Positions 24,514 to 32,628 of a DNA stretch of 64,000 nt are shown piece by piece. The notes under the pieces were generated by a model, which did no database searches, was not told the origin of the DNA, and worked only from the letters and a program-made list of their open reading frames with translations. Position 1 is the stretch's first letter, and every line of letters begins with the position of its first letter. This stretch comes from Curtobacterium poinsettiae (GTDB lineage Bacteria; Actinomycetota; Actinomycetes; Actinomycetales; Microbacteriaceae), in assembly GCF_025677645.1 (NCBI RefSeq), contig NZ_CP106879.1, positions 2,170,001 through 2,234,000 of the forward strand. The letters run 5' to 3'. Both the position numbers and the translations under genes were made by a program.

Positions 24514-26297
24514 CGGCGCGGGTCCGCAGTCGGGCGGCACTGCTCGGCGTCGCCGCACTGCTCGTGCCGGCAGTCCTGGTCACGCCGGCGGCCCTGATCA
24601 CGACGGAGTCCGCAGCGGCGGCCGACGTCCCGCCCGTCAACCCCGTCACCGTGCCGGTGGACGGGCACCCGGCGAACCAGGGGTTCCTGGTCTTCGTCGA
24701 GGGCGACGTCGAGCTCGCAGCCGACGAGGCCGAGGGCACGCTCGCCGCCGGCGGCGACCTGGCCTTCGAGACCAGCTACAACATCGGTGCGGGCAACCCA
24801 CCCGCGAACGCCCTGACGCTGCCGGGGGAGAGCCGTCCCACGTTCCTGTACGTCGACGGCGGCATCCGGTTCCCGTCGGCGCAGTCGGCCGTGCTCCGCG
24901 TGCTGAACGGCGGGTACGCCCACGTCGGCGACACGGCGACCTACGACGCCTTCGACACGGACCAGAACGGCGCGGCGATCGACTACCGGCTCGCTCCGGA
25001 GGGCACCACCGCCGAGACGTTCCCGCGTATCGAGGGGACGACCAGGCAGTCGGCGAGCTCCGTCCCGACGATGGCCGACCCGTCGGTGCTGGACTTCGCG
25101 TCGTCCTTCGCCCGCTACCGGTCCCTGTCCGCCGACCTCGGGACGTGCCCGGTGACGACCGTGCTCCACGACGCCGCAGGTGCACCCCTGGCGACGCCGA
25201 TCGCGCCCGGGACGGCCGCGTACGCCGACGTCCAGCCAGGCGTCACGAACGTGCTGACGGTGGCCGCCGAGGACCTCGACGCCCTCGACCTGCTGACCTT
25301 CGACGGTCTCCCCGGCCCCGGATCGCCGCTCGTCGTGAACGTCACGGGGACGACGTTCGACGGTTCCGTCCCGAACCTCGCAAACCTGACGAACGCCCAC
25401 GCGCCGTTCGTGCTCTGGAACTTCCCGGACGCGACCACCGTGCACGTCACCGGCGCCGACGTCCTCGAGGGCACCATCTACGCGCCCCGGGCCGACCTGC
25501 GGTGGGACGTGACACAGAACGTCGAGGGCAACGTCGTCGCGGCGTCGTTCACGCACGGGGTCGCGACCGCCGCCGGTCCGGTGCCACGTGAGATCCACGG
25601 GTTCCCCTTCTCGACGACGGTGTCGTGCCTGTCGACCGACGCCGTCGAGGGAGACCTCACCCTGGTCAAGCAGGTCGTCGGTGGCGACGCGGATCCGGGC
25701 GATTGGACCCTGACCGCGACCGGACCGACCACGGTCTCCGGAACGTCGGGCAGCGACGCGGTGACGGGGCGGCCGGTGCCGCCGGGGGACTACACGCTGA
25801 CCGAGTCGGGCGGCCCCGACGGCTACGAGGCGGGGGACTGGACCTGCACCGGGGCGCCGGTGACGGACGGGGTGGTCACGGTCGCGGACGGAGACGACGT
25901 GGTCTGCACCATCGTGAACACGGTGGTGCCGGACGACGGCGGCGGCAGCGGCGGTGGCGACGGCGGTGGCGCGGGCACGGGCGCCCCCGGTGGCGGCGGA
26001 CCCGGTGGTGGTGGCGGGTCCGGCGGCACGACCCCTGACCCGGGCGGGACCGGCACGGGCAACCAGGGCGGGGACGGCGCGCCCGGTACCGGCGATGGTG
26101 TCGACACGACATCGCACGCCGGCGTGGAGCCCGGAGGCGGCACGGGGAGCCTGGCCGCCACCGGAGCCGATCCGCTGCCCCTCGCGCTGCTCGCGCTCGG
26201 GCTGCTCGGTGCCGGGGGCGCGACCGCACTCGGGCGTCACCGCGTCCGGGCCGGCGCTCAGCAGGAACGCGATCCCGCGACGAGCCGGAGGACCTGA
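24510..26297 (+). CDS. Wall-anchored surface protein: choice-of-anchor A domain, SpaA-like repeat, LAxTG sorting signal
   Basis: Predicted 595-residue exported protein. Signal peptide is residues 1 to about 38. A choice-of-anchor A type beta domain spans roughly 45-370 (GFLVFVEGDVEL, VLWNFPDATTVHVTG, LEGTIYAPRADLRWD). A prealbumin/SpaA-like domain with LTLVKQVVGGDADPGDWTLT and CTIVNT covers about 378-472. Then come about 90 residues of Gly-rich linker, LAATG, a hydrophobic helix and a basic tail, fitting sortase E-type anchoring. Surface attachment or biofilm adhesion is likely. GTG overlaps the aspD stop by 4 bases. Its 3' end overlaps the convergent glycosyltransferase by 40 bases. Confidence 0.85.
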   Translation: MTARVRSRAALLGVAALLVPAVLVTPAALITTESAAAADVPPVNPVTVPVDGHPANQGFLVFVEGDVELAADEAEGTLAAGGDLAFETSYNIGAGNPPANALTLPGESRPTFLYVDGGIRFPSAQSAVLRVLNGGYAHVGDTATYDAFDTDQNGAAIDYRLAPEGTTAETFPRIEGTTRQSASSVPTMADPSVLDFASSFARYRSLSADLGTCPVTTVLHDAAGAPLATPIAPGTAAYADVQPGVTNVLTVAAEDLDALDLLTFDGLPGPGSPLVVNVTGTTFDGSVPNLANLTNAHAPFVLWNFPDATTVHVTGADVLEGTIYAPRADLRWDVTQNVEGNVVAASFTHGVATAAGPVPREIHGFPFSTTVSCLSTDAVEGDLTLVKQVVGGDADPGDWTLTATGPTTVSGTSGSDAVTGRPVPPGDYTLTESGGPDGYEAGDWTCTGAPVTDGVVTVADGDDVVCTIVNTVVPDDGGGSGGGDGGGAGTGAPGGGGPGGGGGSGGTTPDPGGTGTGNQGGDGAPGTGDGVDTTSHAGVEPGGGTGSLAATGADPLPLALLALGLLGAGGATALGRHRVRAGAQQERDPATSRRT

Positions 26298-27445
26298 TCC
26301 GTGTGCCGTTCCGCCGTCGCGCGCCGCGCGTGTTCGATGGCGGCGTCGGTGTGCGGTCGCAGCAGGGTCCGGTCCGACGCCAGCTCGATGATCGTGGTGG
26401 CGAGCCCGAACGCGGTCTCGTCGTCGGTCAGGACGGCGGCGGAGCCGAACTCGCTCGCCAGGCGGATGTCGGAGACGATGACCGGGCGGTGGTCCCGGAT
26501 CGCCTCGAGTGCGGTCATCGGCTGGCCGTCGTGCTCGAGCGAGCAGACCACCGCCGCGTGCCCGCACAGCAGCAGGTCGTGGACACCCTCCGGCGACAGG
26601 CGGCCGTGGACGCGGACCGACACCGGCGTGCGGGTCGGAGGGACGGTCCCGCCGGCGACGTCGACGCGCACGGCGTGGGCCCCGAGTCGGATCTCCACCA
26701 GCCGGATCGCGTTGAGGAGGACGTCGAGGCGCTTGTCCGGGGTGAACCGCGACGCCCAGACGAGCCGGAGCGGTCCGAGTTCCGGCGCCGGCGGCGGTTC
26801 GACCCGCCGGCGGCCGACGGCGTTGGACACGACGTCAACCGGGCCGACGCCGGCCGCGCGCAGGACACGGGCCTGCCGCGTCGTCGGGGTGACGACGACG
26901 TCGGCCACCCCGCAGACGGCCACGGCCATGTTCCGGCGCGCATCGTCCATGGGGTGCCCCGTGAAGCGGTGCCGTGCGGGTCGGATCCCGGTCACCACAC
27001 GGTGCGCGTGCCGTGCGAGGGGCGCCATCGCCGCCGCGGTCCGCCCCCTGATCGGCGCCGAACCGTGCACGGTGTGGATCGTCGGCAGCTCGAGGGAACG
27101 TGCCGTCATGAGCGCCGCCACGGCGAGACCGAAGTCCGAGTGGGTGACGACCAGGTCGATCCGTTCCTCGAGCATCAGCGTGCCGAGGCTCCGGCGGACA
27201 CGGACCGAGTTGCGGACCACTGGCAGATCGCTCTCCGACGCGCTGATCGACGGTTCGACCTCGAACAGGCGGATGCCGTGCTTCCGCAGGTCCGCCGTCC
27301 CGCTCGACCGCGGAGTCGCCACCCAGACGACGTGACCGCACTCCGCGAAGGCCTTCGCCTGCTCGACCAGCGCAGCACGTTCACCCCGCATCGCCGTCAG
27401 GGGGAAGTCGCTCACGAGCAGGACGCTCGCCTTCGCCGCCGCCAC
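26258..27445 (-). CDS. Glycosyltransferase, GT4-like (GT-B fold)
   Basis: Predicted 395-residue retaining glycosyltransferase. The N-terminal domain opens LLVSDFPLTAMRGERAALVEQAKAF, a typical GT4 acceptor loop. The C-terminal domain has LVWASRFTPDKRLDVLLNAI and the nucleotide-sugar motif CSLEHDGQPMTALEAI, in which the E-x7-E pattern is only partly kept. Probable role in a cell-surface glycan. The start is GTG. A promoter with the AGACGATCGTCT palindrome lies about 95-120 bases upstream. Its tail overlaps the convergent surface-protein gene. Confidence 0.85.
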   Translation of the reverse strand: MAAAKASVLLVSDFPLTAMRGERAALVEQAKAFAECGHVVWVATPRSSGTADLRKHGIRLFEVEPSISASESDLPVVRNSVRVRRSLGTLMLEERIDLVVTHSDFGLAVAALMTARSLELPTIHTVHGSAPIRGRTAAAMAPLARHAHRVVTGIRPARHRFTGHPMDDARRNMAVAVCGVADVVVTPTTRQARVLRAAGVGPVDVVSNAVGRRRVEPPPAPELGPLRLVWASRFTPDKRLDVLLNAIRLVEIRLGAHAVRVDVAGGTVPPTRTPVSVRVHGRLSPEGVHDLLLCGHAAVVCSLEHDGQPMTALEAIRDHRPVIVSDIRLASEFGSAAVLTDDETAFGLATTIIELASDRTLLRPHTDAAIEHARRATAERHTDQVLRLVAGSRSC

Positions 27446-27926
27446 GTCAGCAGCCGGTCTCGAGCAGGGTGGTCCGGCGGGGGCTGTGCATGCGTCGGCG
27501 GTCTCTCACGGTTCGGGAGCGGCAGGGGGCACTGGGAACCGTAGGCGCTCAGCAGACGATCGTCTAGCGATCCACGACGCGGATGAGTGGGTCTTCACGA
27601 ATCCCCGGGCGGACACCCGGTCCTCGATGCGGGGGCGGACAGACAGTCCCTGTCCGGTTCCTGCAGATCCTGTACACGTCTGAGCCGTGGTCGTCGTACA
27701 GTCTCCGGAAGCTACCCCGCCGGACCCCACCGGCGGGTGCCCGACCCCCTGTTCCCGGGCTGGCCTCGTCAAGACCACCGCGTCGACCCGACGGCGTCGT
27801 AGCGCGAGGACGTCTGCTCCTGACCCGAACTCGTGGCAGACGTCCTCGCACCTTCCCGCTATCGTCGAAGAACGGCCGGTCCCGATCTCGGGGCGAGCAG
27901 CGGCCAGGGGACCACGGGGGGAAACC
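27446..27926. other. 481-base stretch without a clear gene
   Basis: Contains the operator-promoter at 27538-27566. On the minus strand near 27655-27715 a short reading frame encodes FRRLYDDHGSDVYRICRNR, which resembles the first helix of an ECF sigma factor but has no coherent protein around it. The last bases hold the GGGGGG ribosome site of the lipoprotein gene at 27927. I see nothing else. Confidence 0.6.
27538..27566 (-). promoter_or_regulatory. Promoter with AGACGATCGTCT operator upstream of the glycosyltransferase
   Basis: A perfect palindrome lies at 27554-27565. On the minus strand TAGACG (27566-27561) and TACGGT (27543-27538) are 17 bases apart, the same layout as the promoters near 6.5 and 8.6 kb, about 20 kb away. 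It links the surface glycosyltransferase to the same regulon. Confidence 0.6.
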
Positions 27927-28274
27927 ATGCAGTACCAGCGCGCCATCACCGCACTCACGACGCTCACCGCGACGATCGCCCTGGCGGTGACGCTCAGCGG
28001 GTGCACCGTGTCGGCATCGTCGTCGATGTCACGGACGGTCACACCGGACGCCTTCGAACGCGTCGTCGTCGACGCGTTGGCGGACGTGTCGGACGCGACG
28101 CCCGAGGTCGACTGCGGTCCGGACGACATCGCGATCGAGGACGGCGCCGAAGTGCACTGCGACGTGAACACCGCGGGCTACGACGTGGTCTACGACTCGG
28201 TGTCGACGATCAGCACCGACGGCGGCGAGGAATACCACGTCGACGTGCGGGTGGCCGACCAGCCCAAGGGCTGA
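27927..28274 (+). CDS. Small DUF4333-like lipoprotein
   Basis: Predicted 115-residue lipoprotein with lipobox VTLSGC near residue 25, then a domain of about 85 residues with one conserved-looking cysteine pair (EVDCGPDD and VHCDVNTAGYDVVYD). The pattern FERVVVDALADVS..PEVDCG is like DUF4333 proteins of actinobacteria, function unknown. A strong GGGGGG ribosome site precedes the ATG. It converges on the lipoprotein gene at 28300. Confidence 0.75.
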   Translation: MQYQRAITALTTLTATIALAVTLSGCTVSASSSMSRTVTPDAFERVVVDALADVSDATPEVDCGPDDIAIEDGAEVHCDVNTAGYDVVYDSVSTISTDGGEEYHVDVRVADQPKG

Positions 28275-28299
28275 TCGGCCACGGCGCGGTGTCCGATGA

Positions 28300-28797
28300 C
28301 TAGCGGTCCGACGCCTCGACGACGCAGCTCTCGACCTGCTCGGCGGCCTTCGAGTCGTCGGCGAACGGCGTCGGCGCGTCCGAGGTGGTGGTCGTCTCAT
28401 CGGCGACGGCCTGCTTGGCGACGTCGTTCACGGCGTACAGCGGGCCGTCGAAGTCATCGGCCGTGGGGTCGGCGGTCGTCGCCCAGATGGTGACCTCGTC
28501 GTCGTTCGAGTCGTTGCTGTCCGCGGGGACGATCGCGGCACCGAGGTACCATCCGCCGTCACCCTTCTGGATGTTCGCGAACTCGGTGGTGTCGTGCGAC
28601 CCGACCGCCTCGTCGATCATGTCGACGGCCGCGCTGGCGGCCACGTCGCACTGGGCCGACTGGGACTTCTCCTCGGACCCGGGAACCTTGCCGACTGGGT
28701 TGATGTTCTGCGCTCCGCCAGGGTCGCAGGCGGTGAGCAGGAGGGCTACGGTGGCGGCGCCGAACAGCGCCGTGACGGTCTTCGCTCGCGTGGACAT
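28300..28797 (-). CDS. Lipoprotein of unknown function
   Basis: Predicted 165-residue lipoprotein. Lipobox LLTAC near residue 24 is followed by an acidic, Asp/Thr-rich domain with cysteines at QCDVAAS and VESCVVE near the ends, possibly disulfide-linked. No family recognised. TACGTT lies 7 bases before the ATG, suggesting a leaderless transcript. A 49-base palindrome lies upstream at 28854. Confidence 0.7.
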   Translation of the reverse strand: MSTRAKTVTALFGAATVALLLTACDPGGAQNINPVGKVPGSEEKSQSAQCDVAASAAVDMIDEAVGSHDTTEFANIQKGDGGWYLGAAIVPADSNDSNDDEVTIWATTADPTADDFDGPLYAVNDVAKQAVADETTTTSDAPTPFADDSKAAEQVESCVVEASDR

Positions 28798-28853
28798 GGC
28801 CTTGAACGTAGGCGGGGCGCGGTGGACGGCGATTCAGCCAGGAGCGCCGCGAC

Positions 28854-28902
28854 GACGGACGGGAGGCCCGGCGCACGTCGTGCCCCGGGCCTCCCGTCCG
28901 TC
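28854..28902. repeat. Palindromic GACGGACGGGAGGCCCGG element
   Basis: An 18-base-pair perfect stem (GACGGACGGGAGGCCCGG at 28854-28871 and its complement at 28885-28902). It is the best-formed copy of the family, placed after the SDR stop codon, where it can terminate that minus-strand transcript. Confidence 0.8.
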
Positions 28903-28950
28903 ACCTGGTCACGTCGTCGGATCGCCGTCCCGTTGCCGGCCGCCGTCCCG

Positions 28951-29784
28951 TCACAGGATCGGGGTGCCGCCGGTGACGGCGACCCGCGCGCCGGAGACGT
29001 AGCTGCCGTCGTCACTGGCGAGCAGCACGTAGACGGGTGCGAGCTCGGCCGGCTGACCGGGACGGCCGAGCGGCGACTGCTTGCCGAACTGCTCGACCTG
29101 CTCCGGCGGCATCGTCGACGGGATCAGCGGCGTCCAGATCGGACCGGGGGCGACGCTGTTCACGCGGATCCCGCGTTCGCCGAGCAGCTGCGCGAGCGCG
29201 GCCGACAGGTTCGCGACACCGGCCTTGGTGACGTCGTAGGGCGCCAGGTTCGGTTTCGGGGCGTCGGAGTTCACCGAGCTGGAGCCGATGATCGACGAGC
29301 CCGGGCCGAGGTGCGGCAGGGCGGCCTTGACGAGGTGGAAGTAGGCGCTGAGATTCGTCGCGAGGGTGTGGTCCCACTCCTCGTCGCTGATCTCCTCGAT
29401 CGTCTCGTGGGTCATCTGGTACGCGGCGTTGTTGACGAGGACGTCGAGCCCGCCGAGCTCCGAGACCGCCTGGTCGATGACGGATCGGCAGTACGCGGGG
29501 TCGCTCACGTCGCCTGGGAACAGCACGGCCTTCCGACCGGCCTGTTCGATCCAGCGCTTCGTGTCCTGCGCGTCGTCCTCTTCTTCCGGCAGGTAGCTGA
29601 TCAAGACGTCAGCACCCTCGCGCGCGAACGCGATCGCCACGGCCTTGCCGATGCCACTGTCCCCGCCGGTGATGACGGCGCGCTTGCCGGTGAGCTTGCC
29701 GGAGCCGCGGTACGACTCCTCGCCGTGGTCTGCCTTCGGGGTGAGCTCTTGTTCGCTCCCCGGGGGCTGCTGCTGCTCGGTCAT
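28951..29784 (-). CDS. Short-chain dehydrogenase/reductase, YghA/YhdF-like
   Basis: Predicted 277-residue classical SDR with an acidic N-terminal extension of about 30 residues. The cofactor motif is TGGDSGIGKAVA, then NNAAYQ. Active-site Ser is in IGSSSVNS, and Tyr/Lys in YDVTKAG. The PxGPIWTPLIPSTMP and SYVSGARVAVTGG segments match the general-stress glucose-dehydrogenase-like group. Substrate unknown. GGGAGAG precedes the ATG. It is a paralogue of the SDR at 33889 with the same extension. Confidence 0.9.
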   Translation of the reverse strand: MTEQQQPPGSEQELTPKADHGEESYRGSGKLTGKRAVITGGDSGIGKAVAIAFAREGADVLISYLPEEEDDAQDTKRWIEQAGRKAVLFPGDVSDPAYCRSVIDQAVSELGGLDVLVNNAAYQMTHETIEEISDEEWDHTLATNLSAYFHLVKAALPHLGPGSSIIGSSSVNSDAPKPNLAPYDVTKAGVANLSAALAQLLGERGIRVNSVAPGPIWTPLIPSTMPPEQVEQFGKQSPLGRPGQPAELAPVYVLLASDDGSYVSGARVAVTGGTPIL

Positions 29785-29972
29785 GTCTCTCCCTGCGGTC
29801 GGTTTCCCTGGACGTCCTCGATCGTCTGCGACCCCCACTGAGCACCGGTCCAGGCTCCGGGCGTACCCCGTCCGGGAAGCGAAGATGTGTGCGGCGCGCG
29901 ACGGCGGCCTACCGTTGCACCGGATCAGGACCCGCCACCGCGACGGATGCTCCTCTTCACCAGGGAGCAAGT

Positions 29973-30287
29973 GTGAAGTACGTGAACTACGCGGGCACGG
30001 TCCGTGTCCTGACGAGCGACTCGATCGCCGACGCTGTGATCCGGTACGCGGCCGCGCTGCACCAGAGCCGGTTGAGCGACGTCGTGTCGATCCCGACGGC
30101 CGACACGTTCGGGGTGGCGAGCACCGTCGAGGTCCTGCTCGCACCGGCGCTCCCGGTCGCACTCGAACCGGCGCCGGACGACGACCTCGAACCCGAAGGC
30201 GGAGCGTTCCTGCTGGAGCTCGCACGGCGCACCGAGGCGGTCCTCGCAGTGGACACGAGTGCGGAACCGCCGCATCTGGGGTGCTGA
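29973..30287 (+). CDS. Small protein of unknown function, paralogue of the product at 30306-30632
   Basis: Predicted 104-residue cytoplasmic protein starting VKYVNYAGTVRVLTSDSIAD, followed by AVIRYAAALHQSRLSDVVSIP and an acidic middle. It aligns along its length with its tail-to-tail neighbour. GGGAG precedes GTG at 29973. No known family. Stops are 18 bases apart. Confidence 0.7.
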   Translation: MKYVNYAGTVRVLTSDSIADAVIRYAAALHQSRLSDVVSIPTADTFGVASTVEVLLAPALPVALEPAPDDDLEPEGGAFLLELARRTEAVLAVDTSAEPPHLGC

Positions 30288-30305
30288 CGGCGCCACCGCA
30301 GCGCT

Positions 30306-30632
30306 TCAGGCTCCCGGAGGGTCGAGGTCCGGCCGTCGGTCGGCATGGATGACGTCGTCGTGCTCGAACGTCAGGGCGGCGGCGCGCAGCCGTGCCACGA
30401 ACACCGCGTCCTCGCGCTCGAGCTCGTCCTCGTCGGCGTCCTCGACCACGAGTTGGCTCGACGGGCCGATGAGCACCTTGGTGGTCGTCATCGTGCCGTC
30501 GGAGGCGACGGCGGGGATCGCCACGGTGTCCGCGCGGCTCCCGCCGGCCAGCGCTGCGGCGTACTCGATCACGGCGTCGGCCACGTCGTCGCTCGTCAGG
30601 ATCGTCGAGCGGTCGTACTGGATGTACTTCAT
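30306..30632 (-). CDS. Small protein of unknown function, paralogue of the product at 29973-30287
   Basis: Predicted 108-residue protein, MKYIQYDRSTILTSDDVADA then VIEYAAALAGGSRADTVAIP, acidic centre (EDADEDELERED). GGAGG precedes the ATG. The two proteins share MKYxxY, LTSDxxADAVIxYAAAL and a TVEVLL/TTKVLI strand. Arrangement suggests an inverted duplication. Function unknown. Confidence 0.75.
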   Translation of the reverse strand: MKYIQYDRSTILTSDDVADAVIEYAAALAGGSRADTVAIPAVASDGTMTTTKVLIGPSSQLVVEDADEDELEREDAVFVARLRAAALTFEHDDVIHADRRPDLDPPGA

Positions 30633-30738
30633 GTCCGGGCCTCCATCAGCACAGCCAACAGGTCGTCGGCTGGCCGTCGCACAGGAACACGGCGCGCCGC
30701 TCGTTGCGCCGACGACGACTTGTCGTCAGGATCGTCAC

Positions 30739-31695
30739 GTGCCCGAGACGATGCACCGCATGCTGCGGGAGATCCAGACCGCCGAGCCGTCGGTCGCGGC
30801 CGAGGCGATGGCTCGGACGCACATCACCCACGGGCTGTCGGTCGAGCCGACGGACGCCGAGTTCGTGTTCGAGGAGCGGGTGCGCGGTACCGACCTGCTG
30901 TCGCTCGAGTCGACCCGCTGCACCGGGGTCCTGAGCGGCGCGATCGAGCCGGGCGACGCGATGACCATCTTCTGGATGAAGTCCGGGGTCGCCCAGCTCG
31001 ACGAGAACACCGTGAAGATCGGTCGCCCGACGCTCTTCCGTCAGGGGCCCCAGCGCTTCCGCTGGATCGCGTGCAACAAGGACGTCCTGCGGATCGACCG
31101 CTCGATCGTCGAAGAGGTCGCAGCCGAGCGCGGCGACTGGGCACCTGGTCCCATCGAGTTCCGTCCGCGGCACGTCCCCGAGGGCGCCCCGCTCGCTGCC
31201 TGGTGGCTCATGGTGCGGTCCGTCGCGCAAGAGGTGCTGGCCGGACCGGACGCCGTCCCGGTCGAACGCGAGCGGGAGCTCGCCCGCTTCGCCGCCGGCG
31301 GTCTGCTCACCGCGATCCCGCACTGGCCCGTCGGGCAGCACGAGCCGGCGATGGCCTCCACCGCCCGCTTCGCCCGTGCCGAGACCTTCCTGCTCGAGCA
31401 CGCCACCGAGCCGATCACCGTCGACGACGTCGCCGAGGCCGCCGGCCTGAGCGTGCGCGGCGTGCAGGCGGCGTTCCAGCGGCACCACGGCATCACCCCG
31501 ACCATGTACCTGCGCCGCATCCGGCTGCTGCTCGCCCGCGAACAGCTCGAGTCGGACGATGGCCGGAGCGTCGCCGAGATCGCCCGGGCGAGCGGGTTCG
31601 CCCACCTCGGGCGGTTCGCGGGGAGCTACCGCGAGGAGTTCGGCGAGCTGCCCAGGCAGACGTTGTCCGCCGCACGCGACGGCGGGCGGGCGTAG
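30739..31695 (+). CDS. AraC-family transcriptional regulator
   Basis: Predicted 318-residue regulator with an N-terminal ligand domain and two C-terminal helix-turn-helix units: ITVDDVAEAAGLSVRGVQAAFQ and RSVAEIARASGFAHLGRFAGSY, the latter followed by FGELPRQTL. It is a paralogue of the regulator at 61852. GTG at 30739 is preferred because TTGCGC (30704) and CAGGAT (30727) are 17 bases apart and end 6 bases before it, indicating a leaderless start. ATG at 30751 is the alternative. Target and inducer unknown. Confidence 0.88.
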   Translation: MPETMHRMLREIQTAEPSVAAEAMARTHITHGLSVEPTDAEFVFEERVRGTDLLSLESTRCTGVLSGAIEPGDAMTIFWMKSGVAQLDENTVKIGRPTLFRQGPQRFRWIACNKDVLRIDRSIVEEVAAERGDWAPGPIEFRPRHVPEGAPLAAWWLMVRSVAQEVLAGPDAVPVERERELARFAAGGLLTAIPHWPVGQHEPAMASTARFARAETFLLEHATEPITVDDVAEAAGLSVRGVQAAFQRHHGITPTMYLRRIRLLLAREQLESDDGRSVAEIARASGFAHLGRFAGSYREEFGELPRQTLSAARDGGRA

Positions 31696-31812
31696 GCACG
31701 TCGCGCGCCCCCGCAAGAATCCCGCAACCGCCCTCCCGTCCGGCCGATCGCCGACGTTCGTCGCCCTACGGTTGCGCTGCACGGACACGCAGCCACGACG
31801 ATCGGAGACCCC

Positions 31813-32427
31813 ATGGCCGGCTCAGCAGCACCACCCGTCCCGACCGCGGCCGTCCCGCCGTCGACCGATCCGTCGACGTTCGGCCGTCGGCTCGTCGAGG
31901 ACGCCTCCCACGCCCGTGAGCACTTCGTCTTCACCGCACTGCTCGGATCTCCGCTGCTGCCCCGGATCGTCCGGCGGCTGCTGCTCCGTGCCGCCGGTGC
32001 ACGCGCCGAGTCCGGTGTGGGCACCGGGTTCTCGCTGACGGGCGACCCGAAGCACCTCACCATCGGCCGGGGTGTCTTCTGCAACCGGAACGTCACCGTC
32101 GAGGCCGTCGCCCCCGTGACCATCGGAGCGAACACCGCGATCGGGATGCAGGTGCTCATCATGACGAGCCACCACGAGATCGACGCCGAGGGCCGGTGGA
32201 GCGACGTCGCGACCGGCCGCCCGGTGGTCGTCGAGCAGCACGTCTGGATCGGCGGCCGCGCCACGATCCTGCCCGGCGCCCACATCGAGCACGACGTCGT
32301 GGTCGCCGCCGGCGCCGTGGTCTCCGGCCGCTTGGCGGCGCACGGCGTGTACGCCGGCGTCCCCGCCAAGCGCATCCGCGAGCTCGCCCCGTCCGCGCGA
32401 CCGCCGGTGGTGGACCCCGCCGCGTGA
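31813..32427 (+). CDS. Hexapeptide-repeat acyltransferase (maltose/galactoside O-acetyltransferase-like)
   Basis: Predicted 204-residue left-handed beta-helix acyltransferase. The active histidine is in MTSHHEIDAEGR near residues 118-120. Hexapeptide turns are VTIGANTAIG, VWIGGRATILPGAHI and VVVAAGAVV, and the end motif is GVPAKRIREL. It would transfer an acetyl group to a sugar, probably a surface glycan. GGAGA precedes the ATG, with TACGGT about 40 bases upstream. It is followed by a palindromic terminator-like repeat. Confidence 0.85.
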   Translation: MAGSAAPPVPTAAVPPSTDPSTFGRRLVEDASHAREHFVFTALLGSPLLPRIVRRLLLRAAGARAESGVGTGFSLTGDPKHLTIGRGVFCNRNVTVEAVAPVTIGANTAIGMQVLIMTSHHEIDAEGRWSDVATGRPVVVEQHVWIGGRATILPGAHIEHDVVVAAGAVVSGRLAAHGVYAGVPAKRIRELAPSARPPVVDPAA

Positions 32428-32433
32428 CGGCCT

Positions 32434-32465
32434 GGAGGCGCGTGGCGGCGCCGCCACGCGCCTCC
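32434..32465. repeat. Palindromic GGAGGCGCGTGGCGGC element
   Basis: A perfect 16-base inverted repeat without loop (GGAGGCGCGTGGCGGC and complement), starting 7 bases after the acyltransferase stop. Same family as the elements at 28854 and 45907. Confidence 0.75.
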
Positions 32466-32628
32466 CGTCCGGCGCGGCCCAGCACCCGTGCGCCTGCCCC
32501 GTCCGCGGGGACGCGCACCCTGCCAGCATGATCACGACGCGGGCGACGGCGCCCGCGCAGGACGAGGCAGACCGTCATGTCCGTTCGGCATGCTGACCGA
32601 TCGCCACGGGGTGTCGTGGGTCGTGAGA

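Noticed and set aside
24405..26567. 720-residue minus-strand frame opposite the surface-protein gene
   Set aside because: Arg/Gly/Val-rich antisense frame with no motif; the plus strand has signal peptide, domains and sorting signal.
27506..28171. 221-residue minus-strand frame over the lipoprotein gene at 27927
   Set aside because: Ser/Thr/Arg-rich antisense frame; the plus strand has a lipobox and a strong ribosome site.
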